Positions 43,991 through 52,400 of a DNA stretch of 64,000 bases are shown piece by piece. The notes beneath the pieces were generated by a model. It made no database searches. It was not told where the DNA came from and saw only the letters and a list, made by a program, of their open reading frames with translations. Numbering within the stretch: position 1 is the first letter of the stretch; every line of letters begins with the position of its first letter. The stretch comes from Bernardetia sp. MNP-M8. GTDB taxonomy: Bacteria > Bacteroidota > Bacteroidia > Cytophagales > Bernardetiaceae. Where the stretch lies: positions 4,300,676-4,364,675 of the forward strand of contig NZ_CP147012.1 of NCBI RefSeq assembly GCF_037126285.1, written 5' to 3'. Made by a program: the position numbers and the translations under genes.

Positions 43991-44215
43991 TTTTCAACGC
44001 ATTGATTTGTAAAGAAAAAGACAAAATTTTGTCAATTCTACTAATTTTTGAATTTTATGCAACTACTCTCAATAGCCTTCAAATGACTTGAAAAGAAAAA
44101 ATAGGTGTAACCACAAAGCTATATTTGTGAACCATCAAAAATATGTTTTTCTCTAAGGACTTGAGGTTTATTAGAGAGCATTTGGACGGTATCTCACTTG
44201 AATATTAAGCATAAA

Positions 44216-44256
44216 AAAACGCCTATTCTCAAAAAAAGAATAGGCGTTTTTTTATG
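44216..44256 (-). terminator. Terminator of the Cys-rich lipoprotein gene
   Basis: AACGCCTATTCT pairs with AGAATAGGCGTT, with A and T tracts at both sides. A similar hairpin ends the next gene at 45020-45055. Confidence 0.85.
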
Positions 44257-44271
44257 CTTTTTACAGAGAAA

Positions 44272-44787
44272 TTAATTACAAGTGTTATTGCAGTCTATAT
44301 CTGAACATCTCTTCCAGTAGATAGAATTGCTGATTGGTACTTCATTACAATTTAATGAGCCAAAATTACTACTAAGTTTCTTTGCTGGATACTTTGTACA
44401 GAAACAATTCAAACACCATTTACTATCTCCTCCTGTACCAGTATAGTAAGTAGCTTCTATCTTTTCATTGTTACCATTATCTTCTGATGCAGAATTAATC
44501 CAAAGAATATTAGCTTCTTTAAACTGACTTGTTACCAACAAAGCTAATTCTAAATTAGGTTCATTTCTGTTGCCAACAGATTCAATTTCCTTGTCTGTTA
44601 AACTACCATCAGCTCGTAATTTATACAATTTTTTAATATAATTTTGAACTGTAAGATTGTCTAGCCCTCCAGCTTCAACTAGAGATTCAATTGTATAATT
44701 GTTGGGACTAACTTCATTGTTTTCTTGACATGAAGTAAAACATAAGGCGATTGCAAATACAAAAAATAACAGATTTAATTTTAACAT
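44272..44787 (-). CDS. Cys-rich lipoprotein of unknown function
   Basis: 171 residues. The signal ends in lipobox FTSC (Cys20), followed by QENNEVSPNN. A helical middle part (YTIESLVEAGGL, YIKKLYKLRADGSLTDKEI) leads to a short C-terminal domain with seven cysteines in about 48 residues (KWCLNCFC, LNCNEV, KRCSDIDCNNTCN). The Cys-rich tail may be disulfide-bonded or bind metal in the periplasm. It lies in the accessory island between the IS1 relic and the HEPN-type gene. Confidence 0.6.
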   Translation of the reverse strand: MLKLNLLFFVFAIALCFTSCQENNEVSPNNYTIESLVEAGGLDNLTVQNYIKKLYKLRADGSLTDKEIESVGNRNEPNLELALLVTSQFKEANILWINSASEDNGNNEKIEATYYTGTGGDSKWCLNCFCTKYPAKKLSSNFGSLNCNEVPISNSIYWKRCSDIDCNNTCN

Positions 44788-45019
44788 AGTTGTAAAAGGA
44801 TTGATTGGAAAATTGTGAAATCACATTAATTAGTTTATCATAAACTTAATTAATTGTACAATTATAATAAATAATTGTATAAATCACAACTATGTTTAAA
44901 AAAACTAAGATTTTTAATATAAAATTAATGCAATAGGTTATGCACACTATTTATTCAATAGATTGTTTGAAATTTATATTATGGCTTTAAAGTCAATGAA
45001 ATAGCCTTTTTATAATGCA

Positions 45020-45056
45020 AAAATGCCTACCCTCAGAAAAAGAATAGGCGTTGTTT
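45020..45056 (-). terminator. Terminator of the HEPN-type gene
   Basis: GCCTA...AGAATAGGC, an imperfect stem with a GTTGTTTT tail on the plus strand. Its sequence is clearly related to the hairpin at 44216-44256, as if one was copied from the other. Confidence 0.5.
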
Positions 45057-45064
45057 TATATTTC

Positions 45065-46192
45065 TTAATTAAAATTGTTTAAAAACTCATCAACTTTTGT
45101 CATTAAATTACGTAAATCTTCGTTATTTTCATTTATTTCTGTTCTTATGTCTTCTAAACTACTATTTTCATTTCCGTGAAAAATAGAATTTCTTTTTTGA
45201 CGCAAAGTATTCCTATATTTATTATCTAAACCGTCCCAACTAATACGACTTCGTATAGATAGAAAGTTGCTAATCTCATTAACAGCATCAATAACATCTT
45301 TATAATTTTTGTGAGTACAACTTTCTATTGTAATTTTCTGCTTTTCAAGAAGTATAAAATAATAAGGAAGGCGTAATATTTCTAAGTTTTCTTCATCAAG
45401 AAGGTGTTTCCATCTTAATCTGTCATCACGTTCATCGTCATTATTGTAAAAGCTAATTATCTTTTCTTTTACAATATTTTGAAGACTATTATTTAAATCT
45501 ATTCGTATTGTTTCCCAATCACTTCCCAAATTCCAAGTATTATCATTAGGATTCAATAATTTTTCTGTCAATATTAAAACTTCAATTACATTGACAATAC
45601 AAATATTAATTAGATTTAATAGCTTTTTTTGTGTTGATGAATCTGTTTTACCTCCATGATAATAATTATTTCTAACAGCATATATAACTTTCAAAGCTCC
45701 CTCCATTAATTCTTTTAATCGTTTTTGTTTATATTTCCCCCCATAATTAAGGATTAATGAAAAAACTTTGAAATCCTCGTCAGTAATTGTATAATTAATT
45801 CTACTATGAGTAGTACTTTTATATGAGATGTTTTGTGTCTTTATGACTGATATAGGAGATGAAGATGTTGCTGTTGTGTTTGCATAAAAATTGTTTTCAA
45901 GCATTAAAGAGAAGTTATAATTTAATGATAGATATATTCTATAACAGCTTTCTTCTATACTACTATCACTACTAATTTGTTGCCAATTGCTTTCTAAATA
46001 TGTTGGCAAATAATCTGTGATTAATCCAGAATCGGCTCTTTTAATAGGTGGATTACTAAGATTACTCTTTTTGAGAAGATTATTCAACAAAAAATAAAGT
46101 TGAACAAAACGATGATATTGCTCATTACTCTGATTAGGTACTGAACTAATTTCTTCATTTGTTTTTGCTATCCAATCAGATATTAATGTCAT
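45065..46192 (-). CDS. Protein with two HEPN-type RNase motifs
   Basis: 375 residues, soluble, strongly helical. Two R-N-x3-H motifs are present: VRNNYYHGG with Arg174 and His179, and KRNSIFHGN with Arg334 and His339. Each sits after a helical region, as in HEPN domains, whose R-x4-6-H motif cleaves RNA in many toxins and defence proteins. I see no other catalytic domain. It is alone, between a lipoprotein gene and IS debris in a tRNA-linked island. The most likely role is a defence or stress ribonuclease; a non-catalytic Apea/HEPN-like protein is possible. Confidence 0.6.
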   Translation of the reverse strand: MTLISDWIAKTNEEISSVPNQSNEQYHRFVQLYFLLNNLLKKSNLSNPPIKRADSGLITDYLPTYLESNWQQISSDSSIEESCYRIYLSLNYNFSLMLENNFYANTTATSSSPISVIKTQNISYKSTTHSRINYTITDEDFKVFSLILNYGGKYKQKRLKELMEGALKVIYAVRNNYYHGGKTDSSTQKKLLNLINICIVNVIEVLILTEKLLNPNDNTWNLGSDWETIRIDLNNSLQNIVKEKIISFYNNDDERDDRLRWKHLLDEENLEILRLPYYFILLEKQKITIESCTHKNYKDVIDAVNEISNFLSIRSRISWDGLDNKYRNTLRQKRNSIFHGNENSSLEDIRTEINENNEDLRNLMTKVDEFLNNFN

Positions 46193-46264
46193 TTTAATGT
46201 AATTTATAGTTTGAATTATTTTTTATGATAGAAGTATATTTTCCAATTAATTGAAGTAGATTGT

Positions 46265-46515
46265 TTACTTCTCATAAGTATCAACAAAATCATCAATTTT
46301 GTTTATAATTCTCTCTGCTAGTATCTTGCGTTGTGATAATCCTATAATTCCGATTACTGCATTAAGTATATCATCTCTTTGAGAGGTTTTGCCCATAAAT
46401 AGATAATCTTTGATTAATTAAAGTTTCTAATTTTTCTGGGTCAAGATTCTCTTCTTGAGCTAACAAATCAAATGTTTTCCCAGCTCTCCTTGGCAAGATA
46501 CAAAAAATAGCTCTC
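46265..46515 (-). pseudogene. Decayed C-terminal fragment resembling a type I restriction HsdR subunit
   Basis: On the minus strand one frame reads AGKTFDLLAQEENLDPEKL, then ETLINQRLSIYG and stops. Shifting one base at the CCC of 46392-46394 continues GKTSQRDDILNAVIGIIG, LSQRKILAERIINKIDDFVDTYEK and a stop at 46265. The ending (RDDI....RK.LAERIINKI.DFV.T) resembles HsdR C-termini as I remember them. The 5' side is lost at the IS110 element. An intact 43-codon ORF from 46396 also exists, but I think it is only the end of the broken gene. Confidence 0.45.
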
Positions 46516-46537
46516 GAAAACTATGGTAAAACCAAGC

Positions 46538-47551
46538 CTATCCTTTAGAAAAATTGTTAAAATTTATTCCGTTTCTATCATATAGCGTTTTGTTTTTTAC
46601 ACAGGCAAAAATGCGTTGTATAATTTTATTTCGTAAGGCATTAATAACACTCATTTTATTCTTGCCTTCTGCTACTTTTCTTAGGTAATACTCTCTCATC
46701 TCCCCCTCTACTTTCATAGCAGATAAAGCGCACATGTGCAAGGCTGTTTTGAGGGTTTTATTAGCCATTTTTGATACTCTTGCCCTGCCTTTAAATTTCC
46801 CAGAAGAGTTTTCAAAAGGCACAACACCACAATAAGAAGCGAGTTGTTTGGCAGTATCAAATTTGGTAAAACCATCAGTAGCTACCAGTAACTGAATCGC
46901 TGTTACTTTTCCAACACCTACTACAGAAGTGGTGAGCCGATAGAGTTCTTTCAATTCAGCATCCTCTTGAATAATTTGATGCATCTGCTTTTCTATTTCT
47001 TCTATGCGAAGGCTAAAGTGTTCCAACGTTGTTTTAGAGCTTTCCTCTAGAAGCTGCTGAATAGACGCTTTGCTAAATTGGCTCTGCTCACCAACGTAAG
47101 TTTCTAGCTCCTGTCTGTGAGTAACTAGCTTTTTTCGTAGTGTCTGCAAGGTTTTTAGGGTTTCTAGTTCTTGAGTAGGAGGAATATATAAGTTCGCTTT
47201 GTCTTGAAAACGAAAGGCATAAGCTCCGATATTTTCAGCATCAGCTTTGTCATTTTTAAGCTTTTTGACACCCATAGAACGTTTAATTTGAATGGCATTT
47301 TCTACCCAAATGGCACAATTAAATTCCATCAAAGCAATGACAAGCCAGTTGATATACATTCCTGTATGTTCCATACAAAACAAACTTTTCTCTAGCTCAT
47401 AAAGGTCTTGAAAAGAAAAAAGATAGGTCTGTATTGCGTTCAAATTGTTCTCAATGCGTTTATGATTTACTACTTCTCCTTCTTGAAGAATAGCAATATC
47501 TAAATGTTCTTTGCTCACATCAATGCCTATAAAATTTTGGTAAGTTTGCAT
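46538..47551 (-). CDS. IS110-family transposase (RNA-guided recombinase)
   Basis: 337 residues. The N-terminal DEDD domain starts FIGIDVSKEHLDIAI with the first Asp; CMEHTGMY holds the Glu, and KNDKADAENIGAYA the later acids. A coiled central segment leads to the IS116/IS110/IS902 domain: SVVGVGKVTAIQLLVATDGF, ASYCGVVPFENSSGKFKGRARVSKMANKTLK with the C-terminal serine region, and HMCALSAMK. It appears intact. IS110 elements have no terminal inverted repeats, so the ends cannot be set by eye. The leftward side abuts a decayed restriction-like gene, suggesting insertion into it. Confidence 0.92.
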   Translation of the reverse strand: MQTYQNFIGIDVSKEHLDIAILQEGEVVNHKRIENNLNAIQTYLFSFQDLYELEKSLFCMEHTGMYINWLVIALMEFNCAIWVENAIQIKRSMGVKKLKNDKADAENIGAYAFRFQDKANLYIPPTQELETLKTLQTLRKKLVTHRQELETYVGEQSQFSKASIQQLLEESSKTTLEHFSLRIEEIEKQMHQIIQEDAELKELYRLTTSVVGVGKVTAIQLLVATDGFTKFDTAKQLASYCGVVPFENSSGKFKGRARVSKMANKTLKTALHMCALSAMKVEGEMREYYLRKVAEGKNKMSVINALRNKIIQRIFACVKNKTLYDRNGINFNNFSKG

Positions 47552-47800
47552 AAATAAGTTAATTTAGAGTTACCTAATTTAAAAAGTGATTCATCGTATT
47601 CAATCAGACTTAAAACCTTATCTAATGAGTTTATTTTTAGGTCAATAAAAATACTCCGAAAACTATTTGAGTTTGAGATTGAATAAAGGTAGGAAGAGGC
47701 TGTTTCGAGAGATAGATTTTTATAGTCTGGCTCGGCTATAGGTTCTCTTCCTACTAGATGAATTCTTAAATACAAGATAAGAAATTACATCTATTTTATC
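47552..47800 (-). ncRNA. Candidate bridge RNA region of the IS110 element
   Basis: The non-coding DNA 5' of the transposase is where IS110-group elements encode their bridge RNA. It contains an exact 10-bp stem, GTAGGAAGAG (47689-47698) with CTCTTCCTAC (47745-47754), closing a 46-nt region with smaller complementary parts, as expected for a target- or donor-binding loop. A short open frame overlaps (47527-47775) but lacks any recognisable protein character. Location and structure support it; it is not proven. Confidence 0.45.
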
Positions 47801-48034
47801 TACTACAAACCTAAAGGCTTGGCTTTGCCCAGCCGTGTATTTGTGTTTTTATCGGACTACTATTTTCAGAAAAAGCGAAGAAAAGTGTTACTCTTATCTT
47901 TATTTTCAGTTTGCGACTAACTAACAATAGACATACACTAACAATGTACGAACTTCCTTACTTATAAGCTACACTATGGAATCAAAAAATATTTCTAAGG
48001 CTTTTTACAAATTGTGAAAAAGTGTAACCAAAAA

Positions 48035-48067
48035 AAAACCCTGTTTAGATTATCTAAACAGGGTTTT
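48035..48067 (-). terminator. Terminator of the tRNA-Arg pair
   Basis: AACCCTGTTTAGA (48037-48049) and TCTAAACAGGGTT (48053-48065) form a perfect 13-bp stem, followed on the minus strand by a long T tract. Confidence 0.9.
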
Positions 48068-48093
48068 GAGCGTATTAAAAAATACTGAAATTG

Positions 48094-48167
48094 TGAACCC
48101 GACAGGAGTCAAACCTGTAACCTCTACAGCCGTAATGTAGTGCTCTATTCAATTGAGCTACGAGTCC
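48094..48167 (-). tRNA. tRNA-Arg (anticodon ACG), copy 1
   Basis: The acceptor GGACTCG pairs with CGGGTTC; the anticodon stem is CTACA/TGTAG with loop TTACGGC; the T arm is ACAGG TTTGACT CCTGT. The anticodon is ACG. It is identical to the copy at 48333-48406. Confidence 0.92.
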
Positions 48168-48332
48168 ATTTTTTTTAACTAATTCGTTTACTTAAAAACG
48201 AATGCAATTACAATTTGTTATATTTTTTTTATCAATCTGTAACTATTTACAAAACTACTCAAAATAATAAATAGTTCCAAAATAATTTTATGTAGTTGTT
48301 GATGTTTCCACCAACAACTAAACATAAACTTG

Positions 48333-48406
48333 TGAACCCGACAGGAGTCAAACCTGTAACCTCTACAGCCGTAATGTAGTGCTCTATTCAATTGAGCTAC
48401 GAGTCC
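48333..48406 (-). tRNA. tRNA-Arg (anticodon ACG), copy 2
   Basis: The sequence is identical to the copy at 48094-48167, including a few flanking bases (TGTGAACCCG). It has its own strong promoter upstream; the two copies are probably co-transcribed to the terminator at 48035-48067. Confidence 0.92.
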
Positions 48407-48446
48407 AGTACAAATTAATAACATTCTTTTGTTGTTATTGCGAGTG

Positions 48447-48477
48447 CAAAGGTAAGAATGTTTTTCTAAAATACAAA
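48447..48477 (-). promoter_or_regulatory. Promoter of the tRNA-Arg pair
   Basis: On the minus strand: TTTG (48477-48474), exactly 19 nt of spacer, then TACCTTTG (48454-48447). It is a textbook Bacteroidota promoter about 40 nt before the tRNA. Confidence 0.8.
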
Positions 48478-49355
48478 CTAATTTTAGAGATTTATTTGAT
48501 AAAATAGTGCAAAAAAAGAATATACAAGTTTGAAAAAGAAGTTTGTTATTCTATAACACTTTTATAATCAAATGTTTAAGTCGTTTTGCTTTATAAAATT
48601 GACTTTGTTTTTTTTTCTAAAACTTTCAACTCTAGCTATTTTTTACTTCATAAACTAAACCAAATTTTCTGAGTATTTTTAAAACTAAGAGCAAAATTAT
48701 CAATATATAAAGTCAAGCAACAACTTTTAGATGAGTATTTAGTAAAAAAGCTAAATAACTCAACTGTACAGGAATATACATACTGAAAATACAAACTCAT
48801 GAAACAACAATCACAGAACGTGTTGTAATTACAAAATGATTTTCATAACATAAAAACGACTTTTTTATTGCAGAAAAATGGATTTGTTAAAAATTATTAA
48901 TTAAAATAAAAAAACATCTCCAATATAACAGAGTATATGTTCTTGCAAGTAGACAGTATTTTTAATAATTTTTCCAAAAATCACATACTTTTATTACCCA
49001 CCAAGTTTTTGAAGCCACATTTACAACAAACGAGTTGAGTAGTAATCATTAGGAGAGTTTAGAAAAACGTGAAAATAAAAAATAAAACAAGAATAATAAA
49101 TCACTCATTCAAATTATACACCCAAAATGAATATCTTTTTAGTGAAAAAAGTGTAGATGATTTATTTTTTCCAATACATATCAGTTTCAGATTTTATTGG
49201 AATAACTCCATTAGAAACATTTGCTATTTATGATGTTATGAAAAATCCTGAAAATGAAAATGATTTTGTTCGTTTTGTAAGGCATTTAGAATAATATTTT
49301 TCTGTCTTAGCTATGGAGACGAAAAAATATTGATTTATCTTTGAATAAGAAGCAA
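48478..49355. other. Long gap with possible relic ORFs
   Basis: Mostly AT-rich filler. Two overlapping short frames on the plus strand stand out. 49069-49233 (GTG start) reads FKLYTQNEYLFSEKSVDDLF. 49157-49294 (ATG start) reads VSDFIGITPLETFAIYDVMK followed by NPENENDFVRFVRHLE. They would join by one frameshift and look like a decayed gene of unknown family. Confidence 0.3.
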
Positions 49356-49357
49356 AA

Positions 49358-49393
49358 AATGGCTATCCATCAAAAAAATGAATAGCCTTTTTT
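49358..49393 (-). terminator. Terminator of the beta-helix T9SS protein gene
   Basis: GGCTATCCAT and ATGAATAGCC form a stem with one mismatch; the minus strand continues into T residues. It is nearly identical, including flanks, to the terminator at 54357-54393. Confidence 0.75.
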
Positions 49394-49430
49394 GTATTAA
49401 AATTTGATTGCTACTTATATAGACTCTTTT

Positions 49431-52400
49431 TTACTCTTTAACGATACGTTTACTGATAGTTTTTTCATTATTCGAAATTTGCAATAAATAGATTCCATTC
49501 GAATAATTATTCATATCAATCATTCCTTCCAAAAATGCACCTTCTTTTTCTTGTTGTATTTCCCAAACAATTCTACCCAAAGCATCTATAAGTTGAAGTT
49601 TATAACTTTCTTGAGTAGCTGTTTTTAGACTGTACGATACTGTTTCAGAAGCAGGATTTGGATAAACAACTAATTGATTTTGCTCAGAAAAAGCAGTTAT
49701 TGATGGTTTTTTGAATAGCAAAACAAAACGTTTTACATCATTTCCTTTTTCAGCTAAAAATTCATATTCTTTTTCTTCTTTTAGATTGTGCAACGTTTCG
49801 GTTAAAGAATCATACAAATATAACTCACTCAAAGAATGAAAATACTTAATTTCTCTAATACCAATGATGTGTTTTCCTGCTTCTACTACATTTATGGCTA
49901 AAGGAATTTGTAGAGTTTCATCAAACGCATCTAGTCCATTGATGGCAAAAACTTTATTTTCAGTATTATAAGAATATAAAGTAGCAAAATTACTATTTTG
50001 CTTATAGATTTTGAGCGCATCGTATTTGGAATCAAAATTTTGAGTTGCTCCTTCTATAAAATAAATAGCTGTTTCATCTGTTTTATTATCTTTAGTAATG
50101 CCTAATTTGATTAATCCTTCTTTTAAGCCTTGTGTTTGAGAAGTTTTGAAGAAACGAGTATCTTGATAAGTAGTCGGACGGTCTTCATTTTTCAATTCCA
50201 ATGTTCCTGTGGGTGCAGTAGCTTGTACAAAAAATCCTTGTGCTGCTGCAATATCTTTTGTTCCTCCATTTATACCTACACCTGTTCCAGCTACATAATA
50301 GGCAAAAGTACCATTGTACTGACTGGTAGGAATGTCCAAATAAATTGTATTTGCAAGATTATTATTTCCTGTATTGTCAGCTATTACTTTTTCCCAATCT
50401 AAAGGAGAAGGATAAGGATTTCCTACTAAATTATAACCTTGTTGAGGCAAACTTCCACCACTATTTGTAAGATTAATAGTATAAATACCATTATTAAGAT
50501 TTCCATTAAATTTTAGAGTTTGCTCAGTAGCAATATTAGCTTGATAGCCTTTTCCAACTTCTAACAAATCAGTAGCAGTAGAGGTAGGAACACGATAATT
50601 AGAGATAAACTCATCATAAAACGCACTCGTTGATGCACCTGCATTGGTTTCATCATAGATAAAAAAAGTAGGATATGGACGAGTATAAGCAGGTTCGGCA
50701 GCCGTATTATAGTTTATATTCAAAATCAAATCCATATAAGGAGCAAATTGATTAATAGCTGCATTAGAGAAAGGAGAAGAAAATAAATGATAGGCTTTTC
50801 CATCAAAACCAATTCCCCCAGAAGCAGGAATGGTAGAAGGAGTAGGCAAGTATCTTTCCATAATCACATTTCCTTGAATAGTATTATCATCAGCATCATT
50901 TATAACCATGGCTGTTCCTGTGACTGTTGAGCGAAGCGCAAATTCTGTACTTCCATCAATTATCATTTCACTAGTAGCTTCTAAATGAACAAGTTCTAAA
51001 ACAGACATTTTTCCTGTAATAGTAAGTCTATTTCCATTATTTACTTTGATTTGGTCAATTTCTATTTGATTGTAAGAAGTTGCATCAGAAGTAAGAAACA
51101 AGGTTTTATCAATTACTACATCTTCATCATAGCGACGATTAGTAAGAATTTTGAGTACATCGTTGGGATTTGCAGCATCAACAGCAGCTTGAATAGAACT
51201 AAAAACAGTAGTTTGATTTACATTCAATACATCATCAGAACAAGATATAGGCGCAGTAAAAAGTCCATTTTCTGTTAAATTACAACTTGCTACTGTTGAA
51301 AAAGAAGCAGTTACATCAACTACATTTCCATTAGCATCTAAATTGGTAAGGGTAACGGTTTGAGGACTTGAAGTAATCGGAAAATTTTGTCCATTGACTA
51401 CCAAAAACCCTGTTGAAGGCGCATCGGTATAAGTAACGATTATTTCTTGAGTATATTTATTAGTTGTAATATCACAAGTGGTTTGAGTGGCTGTTGTAAT
51501 AGCAGAAATAATGCAAGAAGTAGGGACAGTTGTGGTACAATCGATTCCTGTTCCATTGTCCCAACCTACTGCTGAGGCACAAACAGCTGTTTGAAGGTTT
51601 GGAGTGAAAATGATGGTATAATCGTGAGGTGAACCTCCTGTTCCGATTTGTGTCATACGAGTTCGGTCTATTTTTAATGGACTAAACCACGAATCTGCCC
51701 GAACAACTAAATTATTATCTCCATTCAAATACATGTCGTTTACTACTAAAGTATTGGCATTTCCACTACTCAAAACAGATTTTATATATGTTCCATTATT
51801 CAAAATACCTTCTCCTGTTGTTGTATTTATTTTAAAAATAATGGATACTTTTGCCCCTCCTCCTTGTCCATAGCTTGTTAGCCAGCCTGCTGTGGTAAAG
51901 CGAGTATAATTAAGTCCAGGTTGTGTTCCTGTCGCTGAAAAAACAGCATATAAATCTGTTCCTGACCAAAAAAGTCCATAGCCTTTTCCGTCGTCATTAG
52001 TTGTTTCATAATCTTCTCTACACCAATCCAAAATACCACTTGTATATTTAAGCAAGATAGGGTTTTGATTATTTGCACTTACTTGACGATAACCAATATA
52101 ATAAGAAGAACCTCCAAAAGTAAGTGTAGCACCTCCAGCAGCAATAGCTTGTGCTTCTGTCATACCACAATTTAGAAGTACACCATTCTCAATATCAGCA
52201 GGAAGAGGAGGATCTTCAAACTCTACTGCCCCAATATCACATTGTCCTACTCGTGCAACTCCTCGCTGGTCAGTAGAAGTACATCCTGCACCTGTATCAA
52301 TAGCTGGACTTGTAGGTTGTAACATCATAGTAGGAGAAATTCCTCCATTATCAGCAATGGCTTCCAATAAAGGGTTTGCAATCGTAACAGAATTAGATAC

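Noticed and set aside
46265-46396. 43-codon gene MGKTSQRDDILNAV... as an independent small CDS
   Set aside because: The overlapping frame just upstream continues the same protein-like sequence when one base is removed, so it reads better as the end of a broken larger gene.
47527-47775. 82-codon minus-strand frame upstream of the IS110 transposase
   Set aside because: It has no recognisable protein features, overlaps the transposase start and covers the predicted bridge RNA structure.
48218-48424. 68-codon minus-strand frame containing GLVAQLNRALHYGCRGYRFDSCR
   Set aside because: This is a translated tRNA-Arg gene, a well-known false ORF.
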